A stretch of DNA of 60,242 bases from Flavobacteriaceae bacterium (GTDB taxonomy: Bacteria; Bacteroidota; Bacteroidia; Flavobacteriales; Flavobacteriaceae): contig JAGXIE010000112.1 of the NCBI GenBank assembly GCA_024635765.1, positions 1-60,242 on the forward strand, given 5' to 3'. The notes below the pieces were generated by a model, which worked only from the letters and a program-made list of their open reading frames with translations, made no database searches and was not told the DNA's origin. Below are positions 10,622 to 19,112 of the stretch, in pieces; positions within the stretch are counted from its first letter, which is position 1; the number at the start of each line of letters is the position of its first letter. The position numbers were made by a program, and so were the translations under genes.

Positions 10622-11371
10622 ATGAGAAAACAAATCGTCGCTGGAAATTGGAAAATGAATAATGATTTGGCACAGACCGAAACATTGATTACCGAACTCA
10701 AAATGCAATATAGTCCGCAAGATGCTGAGATTATGATAGCACCATCGTTCACGAATCTTTGGCAATCTTTCAATACGCTTAAAGATCATGCTATTGAAGT
10801 GATAGCGCAAAATATGCATTTTGCCGAATCTGGAGCTTATACAGGAGAGGTGAGTGCCTCAATGTTGAAAAGTATTGGCATTCAAACGGTCATTTTAGGT
10901 CATAGCGAACGCCGTGCCTTTTTTTATGAAACTGATGAGCTTTTGGCCAAAAAGGTAAACGCTGCGTTGCAAAATGGATTACGTATTATTTTCTGCTTTG
11001 GAGAAGAATTGAAAGACAGAAAATCTGGAAACCACGAATCGGTCGTTGAAAGCCAAATAAAAAATGCTTTGTTTCATCTTGAAGCATCTGCGTTTGAAAA
11101 TATCGTTTTAGCCTATGAACCAGTTTGGGCAATTGGTACTGGCGAAACTGCAAGTCCGGAACAAGCGCAGGATATGCATGCATTTATAAGAAAGACATTA
11201 GCTAACAAATATGGAAAAGAAACTTCGGAAAGTATTTCAATTCTGTATGGAGGAAGTGTGAAACCGAATAATGCTAAAGAAATTTTCGGTAAACCTGATG
11301 TCGATGGAGGATTGATTGGAGGAGCCTCTCTTAACGCAGAAGACTTTTTTGCTATCGTCAACGCATTTTAA
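10622..11371 (+). CDS. tpiA: Triose-phosphate isomerase
   Basis: RKQIVAGNWKMN, AYEPVWAIGTG, ILYGGSVKPNN motifs. Confidence 0.97.
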   Translation: MRKQIVAGNWKMNNDLAQTETLITELKMQYSPQDAEIMIAPSFTNLWQSFNTLKDHAIEVIAQNMHFAESGAYTGEVSASMLKSIGIQTVILGHSERRAFFYETDELLAKKVNAALQNGLRIIFCFGEELKDRKSGNHESVVESQIKNALFHLEASAFENIVLAYEPVWAIGTGETASPEQAQDMHAFIRKTLANKYGKETSESISILYGGSVKPNNAKEIFGKPDVDGGLIGGASLNAEDFFAIVNAF

Positions 11372-11433
11372 AACACTTGAAATTCTCTCTTTATGAACTC
11401 AATTTAAGTATCCATTAAATTCAACATATCAAA

Positions 11434-12270
11434 ATGTCCAACACTATCTACATTGGTTATTACTTTAAAGCTGAACCACTTCAACCAGCTGTGGAAATCC
11501 TTATAGCAGAGTTAGGCTATGCAGGTTTTGAAAGTTTTGTAGAGACCGAAGAAGGTGTGACAGCTTACATTCAAAAAGAGGAATGGAATGATGCTATTCT
11601 TGATGATATAAACATTTTAAAATCAAAGGAATTTAAAATTTCTTACACATTTGAAGACATAGAGCAAAGGAACTGGAACGAGGAATGGGAAAAAAATTTT
11701 CATCCTATAATAGTTGACGCCAGATGTTCAGTTCGTGCACCTTTTCATGATAAACCGGACACCGAGTTTGATATAGTTATCGAACCTAAAATGAGTTTCG
11801 GTACTGGTCACCATGAAACAACTCATATGATGATTCAACATATATTAAAAAATGATTTTGAGAATAAATCGGTTTTAGATATGGGTTGCGGAACAGGAGT
11901 GTTGGCGATTCTTGCGGAGATGAAAGGCGCAAAACCCATAGATGCGATTGATTATGATAATTGGTGTTATTTAAATAGCCTTGAAAATGTTGAGCGAAAC
12001 AACTGCCATCATATTACTGTTTTGGAAGGCGATGCCAGTTTATTGAAAAACCAAAAATATGATATCATTATTGCCAACATAAACAGAAACATTCTGTTAA
12101 ATGACATGTCAACTTACATAAAATGTTTGAATTCTAAAGGAATGCTATTCTTGAGTGGATTTTATAATGATGATGTCCCAAAAATTGAAGAAGAATGCAA
12201 TAAACATGGATTGACCTTCGTTGAAAGTTTAGAAAAAAATAATTGGGTTGCCCTAAAATTTGTAAATTAG
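11434..12270 (+). CDS. prmA: Ribosomal protein L11 methyltransferase
   Basis: FGTGHHETTHMM, VLDMGCGTGVLAILA, IIANINRNILL. Confidence 0.95.
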   Translation: MSNTIYIGYYFKAEPLQPAVEILIAELGYAGFESFVETEEGVTAYIQKEEWNDAILDDINILKSKEFKISYTFEDIEQRNWNEEWEKNFHPIIVDARCSVRAPFHDKPDTEFDIVIEPKMSFGTGHHETTHMMIQHILKNDFENKSVLDMGCGTGVLAILAEMKGAKPIDAIDYDNWCYLNSLENVERNNCHHITVLEGDASLLKNQKYDIIIANINRNILLNDMSTYIKCLNSKGMLFLSGFYNDDVPKIEEECNKHGLTFVESLEKNNWVALKFVN

Positions 12271-12279
12271 TATAAAGAT

Positions 12280-12561
12280 TTGAATATGAGTACCAGAGAG
12301 AAAATTCAAGAAGACCTACTCGTTGATACCTTGGAACAACATCTCAACGAGATTGTATTGTATAATGATGATGTCAATACATTCGATTATGTCATCGACA
12401 CACTTATTTATGCTTGTGACCACACACCAGAACAAGCCGAACAATGTTCGATTTTAGTCCATTATAAAGGTAAATGTACTGTAAAAACAGGTGAATATAA
12501 AGAACTAGAGCCTCGATGTACCATGCTTTTAGAAGCTGGACTCAGTGCTGAAATTGTTTAA
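12280..12561 (+). CDS. clpS: ATP-dependent Clp protease adaptor ClpS
   Basis: IVLYNDDVNTFDYVIDTLIYACDHTPEQAEQCSILVHYKGKCTVKTG. Confidence 0.94.
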   Translation: MNMSTREKIQEDLLVDTLEQHLNEIVLYNDDVNTFDYVIDTLIYACDHTPEQAEQCSILVHYKGKCTVKTGEYKELEPRCTMLLEAGLSAEIV

Positions 12562-12562
12562 T

Positions 12563-12769
12563 TCACTTTTTTACGTTACAAGTATTCACTCCAAATAATG
12601 TATATAAAGGGCAAAAACTCACAAAGCTTGTAAGCAGAAAAATAATTGCCAAAGCCATTAGCACGTAGGCGAGTGTACCTTCAATCACATTAAAGAAGTA
12701 AAGTAGCGCTATTCCAATAGCAATTACTACTCTAATTCCTTTGTCGGTGTTTCCCATGTTTTTTTTCAT
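12563..12769 (-). CDS. DUF2892 (YgaP-like) membrane protein
   Basis: 68 aa, MKKNMGNTDKGIRVVIAIGIALLYFFNVIEGTLAYVLMALAIIFLLTSFVSFCPLYTLFGVNTC. Confidence 0.85.
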   Translation of the reverse strand: MKKNMGNTDKGIRVVIAIGIALLYFFNVIEGTLAYVLMALAIIFLLTSFVSFCPLYTLFGVNTCNVKK

Positions 12770-12779
12770 GATATAATAT

Positions 12780-14195
12780 TTAAGATTTTATAGTTGACGG
12801 ACAAACAAAATCAATTGTTGGTAAATCAGTGTTCTTAATGGCGCTATAACCTTCAGCGACATCCACCAAATTATTGAAACCCCTGGATTTCAAAATGGAA
12901 GTGGCAATAACTGAACGATAACCACCAGCACAATAAACATAGTATGTTTTATTTCTGTCAACTTCATTCATGTTTTGGTTGATAAAATCCAAGGCAAAAT
13001 GTTGCGCATTTTCGAGATGCGATGAATTATATTCACCACCTTTCCTAACATCCAGAATATTTAAATCTTCCGATTTTGCTCGTTTTGAAAATTTATTTAC
13101 CGAAATAGATTCCAATGTTTCAATATCTTTTCCTGCGGCTTTCCAAGTTTCGATTCCACCATCTAAATAACCTAGAGTATTATCGTAGCCAACACGAGAC
13201 AAACGCGTCACAGCTTCTTCGCTTTTACCTTCAGGAACAACCAGTAAAATAGTTTGCTTTAGATCTGTAATCAAAGCTCCGACCCAAGGCGCAAACTGTC
13301 CGTTTAATCCGATGAAAATCGAATTTGGAATATGGCCTTTGATAAAATCACTTTGTGGTCGTACATCTAGGACCAACGCTTCTTCATGATTTGCAATAGC
13401 CTCAAAATCTTCAGGCGATAGAGGTACATTTCCCGTTTTTAAAACGTGTTCAAATGCATCATAGCCCGATTTATTCATCATAGCGTTTTTAGCAAAGTAT
13501 TGAGGTGGTGGTGGCATACCGTCCAAGACTTCTTTTACAAATTCATCTTTAGTCATATCAGCACGCAAGGCGTAGTTCGTCTTCTTTTGATCACCAACAG
13601 TGCCAACCGTTTCTTTGCTTAAATTTTTTCCACACGCAGAACCTGCACCATGTGCTGGATACACAATTACATCGTCTGCTAATGGCATAATCTTATTTCG
13701 TAGTGAATCATATAACATACCTGCCAAATCTTCTTTTGTTAAATCAGATTTTATGGCTAAATCTGGTCGTCCAACATCTCCAAGAAATAAGGTGTCACCT
13801 GAAAATATAGCATGGTTTTCGCCTTTTTCGTTAATCAACAAATAAGTCGTCGATTCCAATGTATGGCCGGGAGTATGTAATGCTTTGATGGTGATGTTCC
13901 CTAATTTGAATTCTTCACCATCTGTTGCGGAATGGATTTTATAATTCGTTTCTGCACCAGGACCGTAAATGATGGTTGCACCTGTTTTGTTTGCTAAATC
14001 GATATGACCTGATACAAAATCAGCGTGAAAATGGGTTTCAAAAACATATTTTATTGTTGCATTTTCAGATGACGCTTTATCAATGTAAGATTGTATTTCT
14101 CTCAAAGGATCAATAATTGCAACTTCACCTTCAGATTCAATATAATAGGCTCCTTGTGCTAAACAACCTGTATAAATTTGTTCTACTTTCATCAA
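12780..14195 (-). CDS. MBL-fold hydrolase with rhodanese domains (persulfide dioxygenase-like)
   Basis: ETHFHADFVSGH, HTPGHTLES, FSGDTLFLGDVGRPDL, and C-terminal rhodanese-like repeats including active-site-like YVYCAGGYRS. Confidence 0.9.
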   Translation of the reverse strand: MMKVEQIYTGCLAQGAYYIESEGEVAIIDPLREIQSYIDKASSENATIKYVFETHFHADFVSGHIDLANKTGATIIYGPGAETNYKIHSATDGEEFKLGNITIKALHTPGHTLESTTYLLINEKGENHAIFSGDTLFLGDVGRPDLAIKSDLTKEDLAGMLYDSLRNKIMPLADDVIVYPAHGAGSACGKNLSKETVGTVGDQKKTNYALRADMTKDEFVKEVLDGMPPPPQYFAKNAMMNKSGYDAFEHVLKTGNVPLSPEDFEAIANHEEALVLDVRPQSDFIKGHIPNSIFIGLNGQFAPWVGALITDLKQTILLVVPEGKSEEAVTRLSRVGYDNTLGYLDGGIETWKAAGKDIETLESISVNKFSKRAKSEDLNILDVRKGGEYNSSHLENAQHFALDFINQNMNEVDRNKTYYVYCAGGYRSVIATSILKSRGFNNLVDVAEGYSAIKNTDLPTIDFVCPSTIKS

Positions 14196-14372
14196 AAACT
14201 GTTCTTTTTCATTCCCTTAATTTAGATAAGCAATAAAGGAAATACTGTTTTTTAATATTAAATTACTTTATCAAAAAAGCAATATGCATTTTAGAAATGG
14301 TCTTATTCTTATTTTGAATATTCAAAGATACAAAACGAATAAATGCTGTTCAGCGAATTTTTCTAGATTTAA

Positions 14373-15170
14373 CTAGAACAACTCTTTAAAGATAATATAG
14401 AATGCCACAATTAGTGTAAACCAGCCAAAACCACGCTTCAATTTAGTGCCACTGATATATTTTGAAGCAAAGACACCGACAATTATACCTAATATTGAAA
14501 TCGCTGTAAATATTAATAAAAATGACCAATCGATTTCACGCAGTTGCAAATCGCCTATAAAACCAATCAAAGAATTGGCAGATATGATGAGCAAGGAAGT
14601 TCCAATTGCAGTTTTCATAGGTAATTTTGCCAACAAAACCAACGCAGGGATTATTAAAAAACCGCCACCAGCACCGACCATTCCAGTTAACAGACCGACG
14701 CCAATTCCTATAAGAATTAGATAAGGTATATGGATGCTCGACTTAAATTCTGGATCTGATTTATCACGTTCAGAACGAATCATCGATAAAGATGCAATAA
14801 ACATGATGATTGCAAAAAAGGTCATGATGAACATGTCTTTAGAGATGACAAAATCATCCAAGGCAAAGACTGTATCCGGAATTGCCGGTACTAAATATCG
14901 TCGAGTTATGTATACAACTGTGAATGCTGGTATGGCAAAAATGACACCTGTTTTAATATCAACAAAATGTTTTCTGAAATTTTGAAATGCACCAATTGAA
15001 GATGTGCTTCCAACAACAAACAATGAATAGGCAGTTGCTGTTACTGGATTGACGTTCATCAAATAAACCATTACCGGAACAGTTATAATAGAACCACCTC
15101 CTCCTGAAAGTCCTAGCACAAGACCAACCACGAAAGCACCAATATAGCCTAAAACTTCAGTAATCTCCAT
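14373..15170 (-). CDS. TauE/SafE-family sulfite exporter-like permease
   Basis: LGLSGGGGSIITVPVMVYLMNVNPVTATAYSLFVVGSTS; multiple TM segments. Confidence 0.88.
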   Translation of the reverse strand: MEITEVLGYIGAFVVGLVLGLSGGGGSIITVPVMVYLMNVNPVTATAYSLFVVGSTSSIGAFQNFRKHFVDIKTGVIFAIPAFTVVYITRRYLVPAIPDTVFALDDFVISKDMFIMTFFAIIMFIASLSMIRSERDKSDPEFKSSIHIPYLILIGIGVGLLTGMVGAGGGFLIIPALVLLAKLPMKTAIGTSLLIISANSLIGFIGDLQLREIDWSFLLIFTAISILGIIVGVFASKYISGTKLKRGFGWFTLIVAFYIIFKELF

Positions 15171-15584
15171 TTAATGTGGTAATCTATCTTTTAAAACGCC
15201 ATAAAAGTAAGTTCCAAACATGGCGGCCACAATTACAATAAGCATTGAGAATACTCCAGTCCCTACTAAAATGTACATCGGTCCTGGGCAAGCTCCTGAT
15301 AATGCCCAACCCAAGCCGAATATAGATCCTCCTAACAGATAACGTGCTAAACCTTTCTCTTTTGGTGCTACATTCATCAATGAGCCTTCGGTGTTTTTTA
15401 TTTTTAATGCCTTTGAAATCAATAATAAGATGATGCCTGTTCCCACAGCGGTTCCGATAATTCCATACATGTGAAAGGATTCAAATCGGAACATTTCGTA
15501 AATGCGATACCATGATACGGCTTCTGATTTTACAAGAACAATTCCGAAGATGATGCCAATGAATAAAAATTTAAAATATTTCAT
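15171..15584 (-). CDS. YeeE/YedE-like (DUF6691) sulfur transport membrane protein
   Basis: LGGSIFGLGWALSGACPGPMYILVGTG. Confidence 0.85.
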   Translation of the reverse strand: MKYFKFLFIGIIFGIVLVKSEAVSWYRIYEMFRFESFHMYGIIGTAVGTGIILLLISKALKIKNTEGSLMNVAPKEKGLARYLLGGSIFGLGWALSGACPGPMYILVGTGVFSMLIVIVAAMFGTYFYGVLKDRLPH

Positions 15585-15675
15585 GTGTTGATATTATTTT
15601 TTTTAAGGATACATGGAGCATCCATAATAGACATTTCTCATTGTTTTTAATAGTTGAACATGGACGTTTCATTTT

Positions 15676-16233
15676 TTAAAATATTAAAGGAAATAATAAA
15701 TGAACCATAATTAAACCACCAATAAAAAACCCGATTACTGCAATTAGTGATGGTCTTTGTAAACTGCTTAAGCCAGTTATTGCATGACCAGATGTGCAAC
15801 CCCCAGCATAACGAGTCCCAAAGCCAACTAAAAAGCCTCCAATAATTAAAATTGATAACCCTTTAAGACTTAATACCGAATCCCAACTATAGATTTCTGG
15901 TGGTAACAATGATTTACCGGCATTTTCAAAACCTAATTGCGATAATTGCTCTACGGTATCTGGATTCAAATCAATATCAATGGGATTCGAAAGCAAAAAA
16001 TGCGCAATAAAGCCTCCAATAACTGCTCCGATAACTACCAATAGGTTCCACCATTGTGATTTCCAATCGAAATTAAAGAAATCATTTTTTTTACCTGCTC
16101 CAGCGATAGTGCAAAAGGTCCTTAAATTAGATGACATTCCAAATGTTTTTCCAAAATAGATAAGAACGAACATGATTATGGCAATAAGTGGTCCTGAGAT
16201 GTACCAAGGCCATGGCTCTAATATGTTTTCCAT
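15676..16233 (-). CDS. YeeE/YedE thiosulfate-type permease
   Basis: GGFLVGFGTRYAGGCTSGHAITGLSSLQ. Confidence 0.87.
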   Translation of the reverse strand: MENILEPWPWYISGPLIAIIMFVLIYFGKTFGMSSNLRTFCTIAGAGKKNDFFNFDWKSQWWNLLVVIGAVIGGFIAHFLLSNPIDIDLNPDTVEQLSQLGFENAGKSLLPPEIYSWDSVLSLKGLSILIIGGFLVGFGTRYAGGCTSGHAITGLSSLQRPSLIAVIGFFIGGLIMVHLLFPLIF

Positions 16234-16292
16234 GTTTTTTACTGATTACAAATTTAAAGGGTCTGTGGCTATAGGTGTGTAATAAAAGTTAC

Positions 16293-16928
16293 TTAAAAGT
16301 CTAAAACCTCAATTTTATTTCTACTTAATTTAATTTTTTTTTCATTTTCCAATTGCTTTAAAATCCTGGAAATAACAACTCTTGAAGTGTTTAAATCTTC
16401 TGCAATATCTTGATGTGTTTTACTTATTATATGAGAAGCATTGAGTTTAACCTGATCCGTCAAGTATTTGGACAAACGTTCCTCCATTTTCATGAATGCT
16501 AAAGTGTCAATGGTTTCAAGCATTTCATTGAAGCGTATTTGATAGCTTTGCAAGATGAAATTACGCCAACTTTCGTTAGTGTTAAACCATTCGGTCATTT
16601 TCTCATTAGGAATCATAATAACTGTGGAATCTTTATCAGCAACAGCTCGAATTTTACTTTTTGATTTAGACATGCAACAAGTGAGAGACATAGAGCAAGT
16701 ATCACCTGATTCCAAAACGTATAAGAGCAACTCATGACCATCATCGTCTTCTCTTAACACTTTAATATTACCGTTCAAAAGTAATGGTACGTGCGTAAGA
16801 TCCTGGCCTAAATCGAGAATGATATCATTGGCTTTATAATGTTTCAGAAGTCCGTACTTTGAAATGTCTTTAATGATAATTTCATCAAATGGATAATGAA
16901 ATTGGTTTAGTTGTTCCTTCGGTATCAT
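16293..16928 (-). CDS. Crp/Fnr-family transcriptional regulator
   Basis: cNMP-binding-like N-terminus plus C-terminal HTH HQDIAEDLNTSRVVISRILKQLE; unusual CSMSLTCCM motif. Confidence 0.88.
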   Translation of the reverse strand: MIPKEQLNQFHYPFDEIIIKDISKYGLLKHYKANDIILDLGQDLTHVPLLLNGNIKVLREDDDGHELLLYVLESGDTCSMSLTCCMSKSKSKIRAVADKDSTVIMIPNEKMTEWFNTNESWRNFILQSYQIRFNEMLETIDTLAFMKMEERLSKYLTDQVKLNASHIISKTHQDIAEDLNTSRVVISRILKQLENEKKIKLSRNKIEVLDF

Positions 16929-16963
16929 GTGACAAAAATAAACATTTACAATTTTGAAATAAA

Positions 16964-16999
16964 TTGTTTGGTAGATTTTTAATTATTGTAGTATATTTG
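16964..16999 (+). promoter_or_regulatory. Candidate Bacteroidota-type promoter upstream of tRNA-Arg copies
   Basis: TTGTTTG near -33 and TATATTTG (TAnnTTTG) at 16992-16999. Confidence 0.6.
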
Positions 17000-17040
17000 C
17001 ATCCCAATAAAACGGCCTTTGCGGTTGAAATTGGTATGAG

Positions 17041-17124
17041 CCGAGGGCGCTCCCGATAGTTATCGGGATGAATAGCGCACTTGATTACGGCTCAAGAGGT
17101 TACTGGTTTGAATCCAGTCGAGGT
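17041..17124 (+). pseudogene. tRNA-Arg(ACG)-derived pseudo-tRNA with palindrome in the D-loop position
   Basis: 56 bp (17069-17124) identical to tRNA positions 17167-17222. The 5' side is divergent and the D-loop segment is replaced by TCCCGATAGTTATCGGGA (17051-17068). Confidence 0.65.
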
Positions 17125-17150
17125 TACAACCAAAATGTAACAAAAAATTA

Positions 17151-17224
17151 GGCCTCGTGGCGCAACTGAATAGCGCACTTGATTACGGCTCAAGAGGTTA
17201 CTGGTTTGAATCCAGTCGAGGTCA
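17151..17224 (+). tRNA. tRNA-Arg (anticodon ACG)
   Basis: GGCCTCG-TG-GCGC-AACTGAATA-GCGC-A-CTTGA-TTACGGC-TCAAG-AGGTT-ACTGG-TTTGAAT-CCAGT-CGAGGTC-A; acceptor stem pairs 7/7 with one G-U. Confidence 0.9.
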
Positions 17225-17225
17225 C
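17203..17225 (+). other. Candidate attL core (23-bp direct repeat, copy 1, within tRNA-Arg 3' end)
   Basis: GGTTTGAATCCAGTCGAGGTCAC, identical to 50832-50854. Confidence 0.78.
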
Positions 17226-17249
17226 TATTAAAGCTCTAATGAGCATGAA

Positions 17250-17279
17250 AACCTTGCAAAATCTATGATTTGCAAGGTT
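17250..17279 (+). terminator. Hairpin terminator downstream of tRNA-Arg
   Basis: AACCTTGCAAA-atctatga-TTTGCAAGGTT then TTTGTCATTTTT. Confidence 0.65.
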
Positions 17280-17354
17280 TTGTCATTTTTGATAGTACAT
17301 ACAATTTGATATAATATGGTATTAAATGGTAGCTGTGCGGTCAACAAAAAATAT

Positions 17355-17377
17355 CGCGGTCAACAGTGTTGACCGCG
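17355..17377. repeat. Perfect 11-1-11 palindrome upstream of integrase
   Basis: CGCGGTCAACA-G-TGTTGACCGCG, with an additional half-site GCGGTCAACA at 17337-17346. Confidence 0.85.
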
Positions 17378-17443
17378 AACCAAAAACAAAACCATAGTTG
17401 ATTTGACATTTGTCTGGAAGTTTAATCTTAAAGACATACAACT

Positions 17444-18700
17444 ATGAAATCATCAAACACTTTCTCAATCCTATTTTGGATTAATGCTTCACGTGCCATA
17501 AGCGATGAAGCCGAAATTTATGCAAGAGTAACTGTTAACCAGAAACGAGTTAACATTAGTCTTAAACGTAAGGTCCACATTAATCAATGGGATGTGACCA
17601 AAAAACGCGTGAAGGGTCATTCTGCAATTGCAAAACAAATCAATCAATATCTCGACCAGGTATATACGCAGCTATTCCAGATTTATCAAGATTTAAAATT
17701 TCAAGAAGTTCTAATTACTGCCGAATTGATAAAGGCAAATTATAATGGAGACAGCGAACAATCAAAATCCTTATTAAACCTCATCGAATATCATGGTAAG
17801 AAAATTTCCAATACACTTGCCAAAGGGTCTATAAGAAACTTTGGGGTAACTGAAAGCTACCTCATCAAGTTTTTAAAGCGAACAAAAAAAACGACAGATA
17901 TCTATTTAAAAGAGCTGGATTATAAATTCTTGTGTGATTTCGAAAGCTACCTTTCTTCATATTGGCCAGTTGGTCACCCAAGAGCAATGAGTCAGAATAC
18001 TATTATGAAGCACATCCAAAGATTGCGAAAAATGGTAACCTTGGCCTATCATATGGAGTGGATTGTAAAGGACCCATTTGTAAGATGGAAGCCAACTTTC
18101 GAGAAAAGAGAACGTGAATTTCTTTCTGATAATGAACTTTCTAATATGGAAAATTTTGAATTCGATAGCGAGCGTCTTGACAGAGTAAGGGATTTATTCA
18201 TTTTTAGTTGTTATACCGGAATCAGTTATGTCGATATTATGAATTTAACCGAAAGTCATATTATAAAAGGTATCGATGGTAGTAATTGGATTATGACCAA
18301 AAGACAGAAAACAAAAACTCCAGTTAAAGTGCCTATTTTAGGAAAAGCTGAAGAGTTAATTTCGAAGTATAGAAATCACCCAGTAACGCAAGTTACTGGT
18401 TCATTGATGCCGATTATTACCAATGAGAAATTGAATCAATACCTTAAAGAGGTTGCATTTTACTGTGGCATAAGAAAAAATCTCACGTTTCACATGGCGC
18501 GTCACACCTTTGCAACAACCATTACTCTATCTAATGGAGTGCCTATAGAAACCGTTTCAAAATTATTGGGTCATACCAAAATTGCAACAACTCAAATTTA
18601 TGCACGAGTGATTGAAAGTAAAGTGAGCAATGATATGAATAACTTAAAAGCGATTCTCTCTAAAAAAGACAATGAACCAAAAAAGAACTGTGCAAGTTGA
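17444..18700 (+). CDS. Tyrosine-type site-specific recombinase/integrase
   Basis: 418 aa with FIFSCYTGISYVDIMNL, HMARHTFATTITLSNGVPIETVSKLLGHTKIATTQIYARV (R...HxxR...H...Y). Confidence 0.95.
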   Translation: MKSSNTFSILFWINASRAISDEAEIYARVTVNQKRVNISLKRKVHINQWDVTKKRVKGHSAIAKQINQYLDQVYTQLFQIYQDLKFQEVLITAELIKANYNGDSEQSKSLLNLIEYHGKKISNTLAKGSIRNFGVTESYLIKFLKRTKKTTDIYLKELDYKFLCDFESYLSSYWPVGHPRAMSQNTIMKHIQRLRKMVTLAYHMEWIVKDPFVRWKPTFEKREREFLSDNELSNMENFEFDSERLDRVRDLFIFSCYTGISYVDIMNLTESHIIKGIDGSNWIMTKRQKTKTPVKVPILGKAEELISKYRNHPVTQVTGSLMPIITNEKLNQYLKEVAFYCGIRKNLTFHMARHTFATTITLSNGVPIETVSKLLGHTKIATTQIYARVIESKVSNDMNNLKAILSKKDNEPKKNCAS

Positions 18701-19112
18701 TGTAAAACCTGACGGCTCACAAAATCAATTCAATTCTCAAGTTTATATACTGTAACATAATCTTAAATGAATTAAAAAATTTTTAATATTATTTTTAAAG
18801 ACAGCCAGAAACCACAAATGATCATGTTTCTCAAATTGAGACAATACTTTTACGAGAATTGGCAGAATTAAAAATTTTCCTCATGCCCAAGAACTTATTC
18901 GTGAAAGCGTTGCAAAACGAATTGAAACAACTTTTAAGACAGCCAATAGAAGTTTAAGTGTGGTTGCAACTTAAGTGAAGAATGCGTGAAAAATATGACG
19001 TTTGAAGGAGATAGCAGCTATACTCAAATGTTAACATTCAATTCAATAAAAATACCGTATTCTTGGTTTATACAGTTTGCTGTTATTTATTTTTTCTTAT
19101 AAAATGATGACA

